Below, piece after piece: positions 1 through 8,761 of a DNA stretch of 64,000 nt. The notes under the pieces were generated by a model, which was given only the letters and a program-made list of their open reading frames with translations, had not been told where the DNA came from and did no database searches. A program made the translations under genes and the position numbers. The DNA lies in NCBI RefSeq assembly GCF_023555415.1, contig NZ_JAKRYL010000003.1, forward strand, positions 62,001 through 126,000, given 5' to 3'. Position 1 is the first letter of the stretch; every line of letters starts with the position of its first letter. This stretch comes from Halalkalibacter alkaliphilus (GTDB taxonomy: Bacteria; Bacillota; Bacilli; Bacillales; Bacillaceae_D).

Positions 1-1188
1 ATTGAGCTTACGTTTTTACGTAATTTAGCGAACCCAGCGTCTAATCAGGCATATGAAGAGTTGGTTGCTGAGTTTGAAGAAGCTCATCCTCATATAAAGG
101 TCAATATGCTTTCCATGCACTGGGCTAATGAATATGAACTCAGGCTCCGAACTGAGTTAGTTGCTGGAAACCATCCCGACATTATGTCCATTGATAGTCC
201 TAACTTAGCTTTATATGCCAATGCCGGTACGCTATTATCGTTAGATCGATACATGAAAGAAGAAGGCAATATTGATGACATCTTTGAGCACACATTAAAA
301 GGGTTAACCTATCAGGATGAAATTTATCTTGCCCCTATCGCCGAATCAAGTATTGCTTTATTTTATAATAAGCATCTATTAAATGAGGCTGGGATCCCTT
401 TTCCGTCAAGTGAACAAGCGATGACATGGGACGAGGTACTCGAGATTGCCCAGAAAATTCATAATCCAGAACAGGGTATTTATGGGATCGACCCGGCTCA
501 AGGCTTTGGTGAAGGAGAAGGCCCAGCTTATTTTAAATTGCCATTCCTGTGGCAGTTCGGAGCAGATGTATTAAGTCCAGATGCGACAACAGCTGATGGA
601 TATTTAAATTCTGAAGAAGCATTGGAAGCCCTTAAATTTTATCAAGATTTATATTTGAAGCATCGTGTAGCAACGGTCGAGTTGCCTCCAGCTCCATTTG
701 AATCGAATCAGCTTGCTATGACGGTCATGGGATCTTGGCACTTAGTAGATTTTGAAAGTTATGGTTTGGTGTTAGGAGAAGACTTTGGGATCGCACCATT
801 GCCAAAAGCTGATTACCAAGTTACACCAAATGGAGGTTGGGCTCTAGGGATTTCAGCAAAGTCTGAACATCCAGATGAAGCGTGGGAATTTATTAAATTT
901 GCTACAAGCTATAACGCTGTCAAAAAGCATTCGGAGATCACAGGAGATATCCCTGCAAGATACTCCGTAGTCCAGGACCTGCCTGAGCTTAAAGAGTATC
1001 CAAAAAACATTTTTATTGAACAAGGACAAATCTATTCAAAGAACCGCCCAGTCACCCCAGCTTATCCAGTTATTAGTAACGCTATTAAGGAATTATTTGA
1101 GGACATTGTTCTCAACGAAAAAGACGTAAAAGAAGCTGCAGACGAAGCCGTAGAAAAAATTAATAACGCCCTCAACTCGACGCAATGA
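1..1188 (+). CDS. Sugar ABC transporter substrate-binding protein, 5' truncated by window
   Basis: The reading frame is open from the first base, so the true start and the signal peptide lie upstream of the window. About 395 residues are visible. The pattern fits a family 1 (MalE-like) extracellular solute-binding protein: an early segment about a protein degrading towards EEAHPHIKV, then GNHPDIMSID, LAPIAESSIALFYNK, and a late GGWALGISAKSEHPDEAWEF segment typical of this fold. It should deliver a sugar to a membrane ABC importer whose permeases would be upstream. A terminator follows, so it ends its operon. The substrate cannot be read from the sequence; the fructan genes downstream make an oligosaccharide likely. 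Confidence 0.9.
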   Translation: MELTFLRNLANPASNQAYEELVAEFEEAHPHIKVNMLSMHWANEYELRLRTELVAGNHPDIMSIDSPNLALYANAGTLLSLDRYMKEEGNIDDIFEHTLKGLTYQDEIYLAPIAESSIALFYNKHLLNEAGIPFPSSEQAMTWDEVLEIAQKIHNPEQGIYGIDPAQGFGEGEGPAYFKLPFLWQFGADVLSPDATTADGYLNSEEALEALKFYQDLYLKHRVATVELPPAPFESNQLAMTVMGSWHLVDFESYGLVLGEDFGIAPLPKADYQVTPNGGWALGISAKSEHPDEAWEFIKFATSYNAVKKHSEITGDIPARYSVVQDLPELKEYPKNIFIEQGQIYSKNRPVTPAYPVISNAIKELFEDIVLNEKDVKEAADEAVEKINNALNSTQ

Positions 1189-1255
1189 GCAAAGTTATAT
1201 AGTTTTTAGCATCTCTAGCGGGCGAGCTTAGCCATTAGCAAGCTACGTTGACTAG

Positions 1256-1285
1256 AAAAACCCCTAGAATGATAGGGGTTTTTTT
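1256..1285 (+). terminator. Rho-independent terminator after the binding-protein gene
   Basis: AAAAACCCCTA pairs with TAGGGGTTTTT around a short loop, and the right arm runs into a T tract. It closes the operon ending at 1188. Confidence 0.9.
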
Positions 1286-1323
1286 GTGGAGTCTTGCTAA
1301 GTATGCTGAGTGTGTTAGGACAC

Positions 1324-1367
1324 CTGAATATTTTAAACATCCTTAACCAAAAATATTAAACTATTAT
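1324..1367 (+). promoter_or_regulatory. Repeated upstream element, copy 1 (candidate activator site)
   Basis: This AT-rich stretch carries AATATT-TTAAAC followed by CCAAAAATATTAAA. A closely similar stretch lies at 2131-2174 before the ABC permease gene. Two copies upstream of two sugar-transport transcription units suggest a shared binding site for an AraC or YesN-type regulator. Function is inferred from repetition only. Confidence 0.45.
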
Positions 1368-1436
1368 CTTCAATGCTTTTGGTAAAGTAAAGAAGAGGTG
1401 GACAAACGAATGTTATCACAATGGAGGTGCACAAAC

Positions 1437-2066
1437 ATGTTTGAAAGGTCACCATGGTACATGCGAATAGGCACTTTGGCATTTAATTTAGTCTTATTAA
1501 ACCTTTTATGGTTTATATTTTCTTTATTAGGTCTGTTTATAGTAGGTTTATTTCCAGCTACTGCAGCAATGTTTGCTGTTTTAAGACAATCGGTAATGGA
1601 GGATGAAGATATCTCTGTCATTAAACTATTTTGGAGCAAATTTAAATCTGAATTCATCATGTCCAACATTATTGGTTATCTTTTCTTACTTGTTGGCCTA
1701 ATTCTATATATTGATTTAAGAGTATTACAATTATTAGATACCGGCCTTTTACAATTAACTCTAGCGAGCATCACAGTAGTTATTGGTTTTGTCTATTTAT
1801 TAACGTTGCTTTTCATTTTTCCGCTATTTGTTCATTTCGATTTAAAGATTTGGCAATATCCAAAACATGCTTTAATTCTGGCTATTGCCAAACCGTTCCA
1901 AACGATTATGATGATTGGTGGGTTAGCGATCGTATTATATATATATATAAATTTCCCAGTATTAATCTTTATTTTTGGTATGAGTTTAATCAGTTTTGTG
2001 ATGATGAAAATAGCATCGTACTCGTTGCCGAGAAAAGAGTTTACCTTGAATGAAGCAGTTGAATAA
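1437..2066 (+). CDS. DUF624/YesL-family membrane protein
   Basis: This protein of about 209 residues has roughly five hydrophobic helices. The N-terminal layout (short charged start, then a long LLNLLWFIFSLLGL segment and a GLFPATAAMFAVLR motif) is that of the DUF624 family, whose B. subtilis member is YesL. The family has no established biochemical role but almost always sits beside sugar ABC importers, as here. The ATG at 1437 is chosen because GGAGGTG lies 7 bases upstream; a longer form starting with GTG at 1398 is possible but has a weaker site. A paralogue lies at 19380. Confidence 0.85.
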   Translation: MFERSPWYMRIGTLAFNLVLLNLLWFIFSLLGLFIVGLFPATAAMFAVLRQSVMEDEDISVIKLFWSKFKSEFIMSNIIGYLFLLVGLILYIDLRVLQLLDTGLLQLTLASITVVIGFVYLLTLLFIFPLFVHFDLKIWQYPKHALILAIAKPFQTIMMIGGLAIVLYIYINFPVLIFIFGMSLISFVMMKIASYSLPRKEFTLNEAVE

Positions 2067-2070
2067 AGTG

Positions 2071-2103
2071 AAGTCCTCTAGTTAGCCACTAGAGGACTTT
2101 TTA
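2071..2103 (+). terminator. Rho-independent terminator
   Basis: AAGTCCTCTA and TAGAGGACTT form a 10-bp stem with a loop of about 9 bases, followed by T residues. It closes the DUF624 unit. Confidence 0.9.
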
Positions 2104-2130
2104 TGTCTAATTTGCAACCGTTTTCAAATG

Positions 2131-2174
2131 CCGAAAATATTAAACAAGTTAAACCAAAAATATTGAAATATAAT
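2131..2174 (+). promoter_or_regulatory. Repeated upstream element, copy 2 (candidate activator site)
   Basis: It resembles 1324-1367, sharing AATATTAAAC, a TTAAACCAAAAATATT core and a downstream ATAATCTTA. It lies about 170 bases before the permease start at 2342. The reading frame covering this stretch has no ribosome-binding site and looks non-coding. Confidence 0.45.
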
Positions 2175-2341
2175 CTTAAAACATTTTGCTATATTAAAGA
2201 CAAGAAAGCGGTACCTTACTTTAAACACAAGGATTACAGCTTTTTTGAAACATTGATGCAAATCGAAAATGGTAGGAGGAATAAAAGTTTCCAAGATTCA
2301 AGAGTTAGCAAAAGATAAATCTATTTTAAGGAGGGGTTTTC

Positions 2342-3319
2342 ATGGCTAAAGAGTTGGGCTCACCGGTTAAGGTTGCTGGTGTTTCTTCTAATAAGGTTCC
2401 TAATGTAACCAAAAAGAAACAAAGCCCTCTAAACTATATTAAGAATAATTATATGCTGTATGTATTTTTAGCACCTGCTGTCATCTTAGTATTTCTATTT
2501 AATTATATTCCCATGTATGGAGTGACAATTGCATTTAAGGATTTTAGTCCAACAAGAGGAATCATGGCAAGTGAATGGGTTGGTTTTGCACATTTTACGA
2601 ATTTCTTACAATCACCCAACTTTCATCAAATTTTTGCAAATACGATAAAACTAAGTGCTTTTGAACTTCTCATCGGATTTCCTGTTCCAATTATATTAGC
2701 CCTTATGTTAAATCAGGTGAGAAGAGCAAATATCAAAAAGAACATTCAATTAATGATTTATGCACCACACTTTATATCAGCAGTTGTCATCGGCGGGATG
2801 ATTTTTATCTTCCTATCACCAGCAGGACCTATTAATGCTATGTTATCGGTTTTCCTGGATCGCCCTATTTCGTTTATGTCTGATCCGGATTATTTTAGAA
2901 CCATTTTCATTGCTTCTGGAATATGGCAAGGTGCGGGTTTTGCATCAATTATATATGTTGCTGCACTTTCAAATACGGATCCACAGTTACATGATGCAGC
3001 AACGATTGATGGGGCATCACTATTACAAAGAATTTGGCATATTGACGTCCAAGTATTAAAACCAACGATGGCTGTCCTTTTTATTCTTGCAGTTGGTGGA
3101 ATCATGGGTGTTGGATTTGAAAAAGCATACCTTCTTCAAACGGACATGAACTTACCTGCTTCAGAAATCATTGATACCTATGTGTATAAACGTGGGTTAC
3201 AAGCAGGGGACTGGTCATTTGGTGCAGCAGTTGGATTATTTAACTCAGTTGTAAGCTTGATGTTGCTTGTGTCTGTAAACTATATTGTCAAGCGATTTAA
3301 TGGTGAATCACTTTACTAG
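2342..3319 (+). CDS. Sugar ABC transporter permease, LplB family
   Basis: This is a 325-residue integral membrane protein with about six helices. The EAA-loop signature is visible as DAATIDGASLLQRIWHIDVQVLKP, where the ATPase docks. The opening (NYMLYVFLAPAVILVFLFNYIPMYGVTIAFKDF) is typical of the LplB/YteP group, which works with large YtcQ/LipO-type binding proteins to import oligosaccharides. AAGGAGGGG precedes the start. It is the first gene of a run with a second permease, a lipoprotein and a GH32 enzyme. No ATPase gene is nearby; such systems usually share an MsmK-type ATPase encoded elsewhere. Confidence 0.93.
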   Translation: MAKELGSPVKVAGVSSNKVPNVTKKKQSPLNYIKNNYMLYVFLAPAVILVFLFNYIPMYGVTIAFKDFSPTRGIMASEWVGFAHFTNFLQSPNFHQIFANTIKLSAFELLIGFPVPIILALMLNQVRRANIKKNIQLMIYAPHFISAVVIGGMIFIFLSPAGPINAMLSVFLDRPISFMSDPDYFRTIFIASGIWQGAGFASIIYVAALSNTDPQLHDAATIDGASLLQRIWHIDVQVLKPTMAVLFILAVGGIMGVGFEKAYLLQTDMNLPASEIIDTYVYKRGLQAGDWSFGAAVGLFNSVVSLMLLVSVNYIVKRFNGESLY

Positions 3320-3334
3320 AAAGGAGTTAGTAGG

Positions 3335-4294
3335 ATGAGTAACTTAAAAAAAGAAGAACAAAGCAAAAGGACGAAAAAACGACTACTGCTTCAAAGTAAC
3401 TCGAACCAAGATAGATTAATTAACAACTCTAAAACGGATCGTTTCATACTTCTTTTAAATAAAGTTGTACTAGGTTTAGTTGTATTAATTGTTATGATTC
3501 CTCTTTTATATGTGTTATTGGGTTCGTTTTTACAGCCTCATATTCTAGTAACTAGAGGAATCTCGTTTAATCCTGAACATTGGACAATAGACGGCTACGT
3601 TCGTATATTTACTGATGGTACCATCATGAGAGGCTTCCTAAATTCTATTTTATATGCTGGTGGATTTACTCTAATTTCGGTGGGGTTTTCGATTCTAGCA
3701 GGATATTCTTTATCTATTGATAATCTAGTTGGGAAAAAAGCTTTAATGATTTTCTTCCTTTTTACAATGTTCTTTAATGGGGGAATGATCCCAACCTATT
3801 TACTTGTAAGAGAGCTTGGGATGATTAATACACCTTGGGCAGTTATATTGCCCGGAGCTGTTACCGTTTGGAACATTATTTTAGCAAGAACTTATTTTAA
3901 AGCGTTACCAAATGAGTTGAAAGAAGCGGCAAGAATTGATGGTGCTTCTGACTTCAAAATATTCTTAAACATTATATTACCATTGGCTAAGCCTATTATT
4001 TTTGTACTCGCTCTATATGCTTTCATTGGGCAATGGAATTCATATTTTAACGCAATGATTTATCTGGAAGACAGGTCATTATATCCACTGCAGTTAATTA
4101 TGCGTGACATCTTAATTCAAAACGAAGTACAGCCTGGAATGATTGCAGATCAACTTGCAAGAGCGGAGATGCAAAGGATAGCCGAGATGATCAAGTATTC
4201 GTCGATTGTTGTGGCAAGTTTACCGTTATTAATTATGTACCCATTCTTCCAAAAATACTTTGAAAAAGGTGTTATGGTCGGGTCATTAAAATAA
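3335..4294 (+). CDS. Sugar ABC transporter permease, YtcP/LplC family
   Basis: This 319-residue permease is the second half of the importer channel. It has about six membrane helices and an EAA loop read as KEAARIDGASDFKIFLNIILPLAKP. The C-terminus ends in FEKGVMVGSLK, typical of YtcP/LplC proteins. AAGGAG lies upstream of the ATG, and only 15 bases separate it from the preceding permease, so they are co-transcribed. Confidence 0.93.
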   Translation: MSNLKKEEQSKRTKKRLLLQSNSNQDRLINNSKTDRFILLLNKVVLGLVVLIVMIPLLYVLLGSFLQPHILVTRGISFNPEHWTIDGYVRIFTDGTIMRGFLNSILYAGGFTLISVGFSILAGYSLSIDNLVGKKALMIFFLFTMFFNGGMIPTYLLVRELGMINTPWAVILPGAVTVWNIILARTYFKALPNELKEAARIDGASDFKIFLNIILPLAKPIIFVLALYAFIGQWNSYFNAMIYLEDRSLYPLQLIMRDILIQNEVQPGMIADQLARAEMQRIAEMIKYSSIVVASLPLLIMYPFFQKYFEKGVMVGSLK

Positions 4295-4315
4295 AAAGAA
4301 AAGTGGGGGATTGTT

Positions 4316-5917
4316 ATGAAAAAAATAGTTAAAACAGTGTCAGCAATGTTAATTGGAACGTCACTGCTCGTTGCATGTAGCGGCAATTCTGAAAAAACAT
4401 GGTCTGAGGATTATGAGCTATCAGATATCTCATTTCCATTAGAAGAGGAAGTATCATTAAAATTTTTAACAGAAAGCTCACCGTTAGCACCTGAGGATCC
4501 AAATGATAAATTAATTTTTCAGCGCCTTGAAGAAGAAACAGGGGTTCATATTGAGTGGAGAAACTTTACAGGAGCACAATTTGGTGAAAGAAGAAACTTA
4601 GCGATGTCTAGTGGTGAAATGCCGGATGCAATACTTAATGCTGGCTATAGTGATTATGAATTATTAAATTTAGCAAAAGACGAAGCCATTATTCCTCTTA
4701 ACGATTTAATTGATAATTATATGCCTAATTTACAAGCGGTGTTAGAGGAAGCACCACAGTATCGAGCAATGATGACGGCTCCAGACGGAAACATTTATGC
4801 TTTCCCTTGGATTGAAGAGCTCGGAGAAGGAAAAGAAAGTATTCACTCCGTTGACAATTTTCCTTGGATTAATGTGAAATGGTTAAATGAATTAGGATTA
4901 GAAATGCCAACAACAACTGAGGAATTAAAAGAAGTACTAATTGCATTTAGAGATCATGATCCAGCTGGTGACGGACAAACGATTCCAATGTCCTTTATCA
5001 TTAATGATGGCGGACAAGATCCAGGATTCTTGTTTGGTTCCTTTGGTCTAGGTGATAACTGGGATCGTACAGTTGTAACAAATGATGGTGAAGTGAAACT
5101 AACAGCAGCAGATGAAGGATATAAAGATGCAATTAAATTCATGAATGAACTATATGAAGAAGATTTATTGGATATTGAAGGTTTCGAACAAGATTGGCCG
5201 AGATATGTTGCTAAAGGACAAGAAGGACGTTATGGTTTGTACTTTACGTGGGATAAAGGAAATATCTCAGGTATGAACGATGATTATGATTTAATGGCTC
5301 CACTAGCAGGTCCTGATGGTCACATAAATGTAACAAGAACAAATGGAATGGGCTTTGACCGTTCAAGAATGGTTATTACAAGTGCAAACCAAAATCTTGA
5401 ATTAACAGCAAAATGGATTGATCAACTGTATGATCCGATTCAATCGGTACAAAACAACTGGGGTACGTATGGGGATGACTCGCAGCAAAACATTTTTGAA
5501 TTCGATGAAAGCGCTCAAATGTTAAAGCACTTACCGTTAGACGGTACCGCACCTGTTGAATTGAGAGAGAGAACTTCTATTGGCGGCCCTTTAGCAATAC
5601 TAGATAGCTATTATGGAACGGTTACAACGAAACCAGACGATGCTGCATGGAGACTAGGTTTAATGGAAGAAGTGATGGTTCCACATATGCAAGCAGAAAA
5701 TATCTATCCTAGAGTCTTTCATAGCAGAGAGGAATTAGATCGACTTTCAACAATTGAAGCAGATTTAATGCCTTTCGTTAATAGAAAACGAGCAGAATGG
5801 ATAACAAATGGAAAAGTAGAAGAAGAGTGGGAAGGTTATTTAGTAGAATTAGACCGACTTAATTTCCAAGAATGGTTAGAAATTAAACAAGCGGGTTATG
5901 ATCGCGCAACAGAATAA
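4316..5917 (+). CDS. Lipoprotein substrate-binding protein of the fructan importer (LipO/YtcQ type)
   Basis: This 533-residue protein starts with a lipoprotein signal peptide ending in LLVAC (lipidated Cys21). Its size and its middle part (FQRLEEETGVHIEWRN, SGEMPDAIL, DLIDNYMPNL) match the large binding proteins that pair with LplB/YtcP permeases. It should capture oligosaccharides on the outer face of the membrane. It sits 21 bases after the second permease and directly before a cytoplasmic GH32 enzyme, so fructo-oligosaccharides are the likely ligand. That ligand is inferred from context. Confidence 0.92.
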   Translation: MKKIVKTVSAMLIGTSLLVACSGNSEKTWSEDYELSDISFPLEEEVSLKFLTESSPLAPEDPNDKLIFQRLEEETGVHIEWRNFTGAQFGERRNLAMSSGEMPDAILNAGYSDYELLNLAKDEAIIPLNDLIDNYMPNLQAVLEEAPQYRAMMTAPDGNIYAFPWIEELGEGKESIHSVDNFPWINVKWLNELGLEMPTTTEELKEVLIAFRDHDPAGDGQTIPMSFIINDGGQDPGFLFGSFGLGDNWDRTVVTNDGEVKLTAADEGYKDAIKFMNELYEEDLLDIEGFEQDWPRYVAKGQEGRYGLYFTWDKGNISGMNDDYDLMAPLAGPDGHINVTRTNGMGFDRSRMVITSANQNLELTAKWIDQLYDPIQSVQNNWGTYGDDSQQNIFEFDESAQMLKHLPLDGTAPVELRERTSIGGPLAILDSYYGTVTTKPDDAAWRLGLMEEVMVPHMQAENIYPRVFHSREELDRLSTIEADLMPFVNRKRAEWITNGKVEEEWEGYLVELDRLNFQEWLEIKQAGYDRATE

Positions 5918-5934
5918 TAATGGAGGTTATGAAA

Positions 5935-7380
5935 ATGACAATTAATTCCCTAGCAACATACAGACCTAAATTACACTTTGCTCCTAAAAAGAATTGGATG
6001 AATGATCCTAATGGTATGGTGTATTTCCAAGGAGAATACCATCTATTCTTTCAATATCATCCGGATGGAACAACGTGGGGGCCTATGCATTGGGGTCACG
6101 CGGTTAGTAAGGACATGATTACTTGGGAGGAGCTCGATATTGCATTATATCCAGATGAACATGGTACGATTTTCTCTGGTAGTGCTGTAGTAGATTGGAA
6201 TAATACGTCTGGTTTTTTTCCAGACGAGCCAGGGTTAGTCGCAATTTTCACGCATCATTTAGATGGCACAGAAGAAAGGCCGCCAGTTCAAACACAAAGT
6301 TTAGCTTTCAGTCACGACAAAGGAAGAACTTGGACAAAGTACGAAGGGAATCCAGTTCTTGGTCCTGACACGAAAGTAGACTTCAGAGATCCGAAAGTGT
6401 TCTGGCATAAGGAAACAGAAAAATGGATTATGTCATTAGCAACAGGTCAAACGATCACATTTTATTCGTCACCAAACTTAATAGATTGGAAATTTGAAAG
6501 TGAATTTGGAGAGGGGATTGGTTCTCATGATGGCGTGTGGGAATGCCCGGATCTGTTTACATTAAAGATTGAAGATAGTGAGGAAGAGAAATGGGTTTTG
6601 ATTGTGAGTATTGGAGACAATCCTGAATTTGACAGGGGATCCTTTACACAATATTTCACTGGCTCCTTTGATGGTTCCACCTTTACAGCAGAGCATGACT
6701 CGATCAAATTACTCGACGTTGGAAAAGACAATTATGCCGGAGTTAGCTTCTCTGATATTCCAGATGAGGATGGAAGACGCATTTATCTTGGCTGGATGAG
6801 TAACTGGAGATATGCCAACCAAGTTCCAACAGACGGATGGCGCAGTCAGATGACGTTACCAAGGGAGCTTGCCGTTCGTAAAGTTGGAGAAGACTATAAA
6901 GTTATTCAAAGATTGGTAGGAGAACTCAATTCTTATTTTTCTGAAAAGGTTGACATTGACGAGTGTATCGTAGAAGGAACAAAAACAATAAAAGTTGAAG
7001 AATCGTATGTTGATTTGACTTTAAATCTTGAGAGAGTGGATGCAGAACAGTTTGGCATCACTGTGCATCATACAAAAGAGCAACATACGACGATTACATT
7101 TGATTCAGCAAAGAACGTATTGGTGTTAGACCGTAAAAAGTCTGGACAAATTGATTTTTCGGATATGTTCTTACTCGATCAAGAGGTGAAGCTTGAGAAT
7201 ACAGACAATGTTCAACTGCGATTAGTTGTTGACTCTTCATCTTTAGAATTACTAGTTAATGGTGGGGAGTATTCTCTAACAAGTTTAGTGTATCCGGATA
7301 AGGCTTGTGAAGCGATCTCGATTCATACGTTTAATGGAACGATCAAAGCTGCTGGTTACGTCTCAATCCCTTGTAAATAA
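5935..7380 (+). CDS. GH32 beta-fructosidase, cytoplasmic
   Basis: This 481-residue glycoside hydrolase family 32 enzyme has all three catalytic motifs: WMNDPNG with nucleophile Asp24, FRDP with the transition-state Asp152, and ECPD with acid/base Glu203. A five-bladed propeller is followed by a beta-sandwich from about residue 330. There is no signal peptide, so it should cut imported fructo-oligosaccharides or sucrose in the cytoplasm. The ATG at 5935 is chosen because GGAGGT lies 7 bases upstream and would overlap the earlier in-frame ATG codons. An unphosphorylated substrate is likely because import is by ABC transporter and a fructokinase follows. Confidence 0.93.
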   Translation: MTINSLATYRPKLHFAPKKNWMNDPNGMVYFQGEYHLFFQYHPDGTTWGPMHWGHAVSKDMITWEELDIALYPDEHGTIFSGSAVVDWNNTSGFFPDEPGLVAIFTHHLDGTEERPPVQTQSLAFSHDKGRTWTKYEGNPVLGPDTKVDFRDPKVFWHKETEKWIMSLATGQTITFYSSPNLIDWKFESEFGEGIGSHDGVWECPDLFTLKIEDSEEEKWVLIVSIGDNPEFDRGSFTQYFTGSFDGSTFTAEHDSIKLLDVGKDNYAGVSFSDIPDEDGRRIYLGWMSNWRYANQVPTDGWRSQMTLPRELAVRKVGEDYKVIQRLVGELNSYFSEKVDIDECIVEGTKTIKVEESYVDLTLNLERVDAEQFGITVHHTKEQHTTITFDSAKNVLVLDRKKSGQIDFSDMFLLDQEVKLENTDNVQLRLVVDSSSLELLVNGGEYSLTSLVYPDKACEAISIHTFNGTIKAAGYVSIPCK

Positions 7381-7403
7381 GTAGAGAAAAATGTAAGACA
7401 TCA

Positions 7404-7457
7404 GGGAGGAAACGGTTATAGGAGGGTGAGTTATCCTCTCTATGTTTCCTCCTTTTT
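7404..7457 (+). terminator. Hairpin with T tract between the GH32 and fructokinase genes
   Basis: GGAGGAAAC pairs with GTTTCCTCC around an inner, weaker stem, followed by TTTTT. It lies inside what otherwise looks like one operon and may limit expression of the kinase. Confidence 0.75.
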
Positions 7458-7490
7458 CTATCACATTAACGAAAACAGAGGTGAACAAGA

Positions 7491-8456
7491 ATGAATTCAA
7501 ACTCATCCGTCATTTGTATAGGAGAGTTATTAATAGATTTTTTCTGTACAGATATTGGAATTGATTTAGTCGGTGGGCAGAATTTTGAGAAACAGGCAGG
7601 TGGGGCCCCGGCTAATGTATGCGCGACGATTGTCAAACTTGGCGGTACGGCAATGTTTAGTGGGAAAGTTGGGAATGATCCGTTTGGTCACTTTTTAAAA
7701 AAGACACTAGATGACGTAAAGGTGGATACATCAATGCTTATGTTAGATGATGAAAATCCTACAACGTTAGCATTTGTCTCATTAAAGGAGAATGGAGAAA
7801 GAGATTTTGTTTTTAACCGAGGGGCTGATGCCTTTTTATCTGAAGAAGAGTTAGATCAAGACAGACTAAAAGAGGCGAGCATTTTGCACTTTGGCTCAGC
7901 GACAGCTCTATTAGAAGACCCGTTTCGTTCTACTTATTTGAACTCGATTCAATCGGCTAAAAAAGAAGGGCAGTTTATCTCATTTGACCCTAATTATCGC
8001 TCAGACCTCTGGAAAGGAAGAGAATCCATTTTTGTGGATCTCGTTAAGCAAGGAATCGCCCTAGCTGATTTTGTCAAAGTCAGTGATGAAGAACTGAGCA
8101 TCATTTCTGGTGCTGACGAGTTAACAAAAGGTGTTCAAGTTCTCCATCAACTAGGAGCATGCTTAGTTGCTGTGACATTAGGGAAAAACGGAACACTGAT
8201 TTCAAATGGAGAAAAGCAAGAGACCATTTCTAGTATAAAAGTTACTTCGATAGATTCTACAGGTGCAGGCGACGCCTTTGTCGGTGCTATGCTTTATCAA
8301 TTAGCTAAGGAAGAAGAACCAAAGAAAACAATAGGGGACTTTGACCAAATCAAAAAGATCACGACACTTAGTAATAAGGTAGGAGCAATTGTTTGTACGA
8401 GAGTAGGAGCCATATCTGCGATACCAACAAATGAAGAGGTTTTTCAAAAAGGGTGA
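7491..8456 (+). CDS. Fructokinase, PfkB family
   Basis: This 321-residue sugar kinase would phosphorylate fructose released by the GH32 enzyme to fructose 6-phosphate. It has the PfkB N-terminal substrate region (GGAPANVC, followed by GKVGNDPFG) and the C-terminal signature [11 protein letters not shown] with catalytic base Asp261. Length and motifs match bacterial fructokinases of the ScrK type. It is on the same strand as the importer, separated from the GH32 gene by a terminator-like hairpin. Its stop codon lies in the loop of a long perfect inverted repeat. Confidence 0.9.
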   Translation: MNSNSSVICIGELLIDFFCTDIGIDLVGGQNFEKQAGGAPANVCATIVKLGGTAMFSGKVGNDPFGHFLKKTLDDVKVDTSMLMLDDENPTTLAFVSLKENGERDFVFNRGADAFLSEEELDQDRLKEASILHFGSATALLEDPFRSTYLNSIQSAKKEGQFISFDPNYRSDLWKGRESIFVDLVKQGIALADFVKVSDEELSIISGADELTKGVQVLHQLGACLVAVTLGKNGTLISNGEKQETISSIKVTSIDSTGAGDAFVGAMLYQLAKEEEPKKTIGDFDQIKKITTLSNKVGAIVCTRVGAISAIPTNEEVFQKG

Positions 8457-8478
8457 CTCTCCCTTTTTGAAAAACCTC
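8436..8478 (+). terminator. Perfect 18-bp inverted repeat over the fructokinase stop
   Basis: GAGGTTTTTCAAAAAGGG at 8436-8453 is perfectly complementary to 8461-8478, with the 7-base loop TGACTCT holding the stop codon. There is no T tract beyond the right arm, but the inner GGG/CCC stem is itself followed by five T. It may act as a terminator or an mRNA 3' stabiliser. Confidence 0.65.
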
Positions 8479-8525
8479 GACGAACTCCTAATGGTTTACT
8501 AAACATAAAAAGGAGACAATATTCG

Positions 8526-8693
8526 GTGTTAAATTATGTGGATGATGAAATCTTAATAGATGCATACAACAAAGCAATTGATAATGATATAAATGAAGAT
8601 TTCATAAAGATCTTGGAAGAGGAGTTGTCAAAGAGGGTTTTTGTGAAAAAGCAATCTAGGAGTATAGAGAAAGTGTTAATTACGTGGGATTAA
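8526..8693 (+). CDS. Sda-like sporulation kinase inhibitor, 55 residues
   Basis: The short frame begins with GTG at 8526, 10 bases after AGGAG. The core reads DDEILIDAYNKAIDNDINED followed by FIKILEEELSKR. This lines up with the helical hairpin of Sda (SDELLIESY...N..DFIELI..EI.RR), the protein that binds sporulation histidine kinases such as KinA and blocks phosphotransfer when replication is disturbed. The C-terminal tail (about 15 residues) is longer than in the usual 46-52-residue Sda. Its position between fructokinase and levanase is odd for a checkpoint gene. The family call is by eye from a short sequence. Confidence 0.65.
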   Translation: MLNYVDDEILIDAYNKAIDNDINEDFIKILEEELSKRVFVKKQSRSIEKVLITWD

Positions 8694-8761
8694 CTTACAA
8701 ATTCATACATCAGGTCAGACATAATTTTCCTAACTAAATTGAGATATTGGGAGGAGAATGT

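Noticed and set aside
2103-2318. Open frame of 71 codons before the permease gene
   Set aside because: It has no ribosome-binding site, overlaps a terminator tail and a repeated regulatory element, and its composition is AT-driven.
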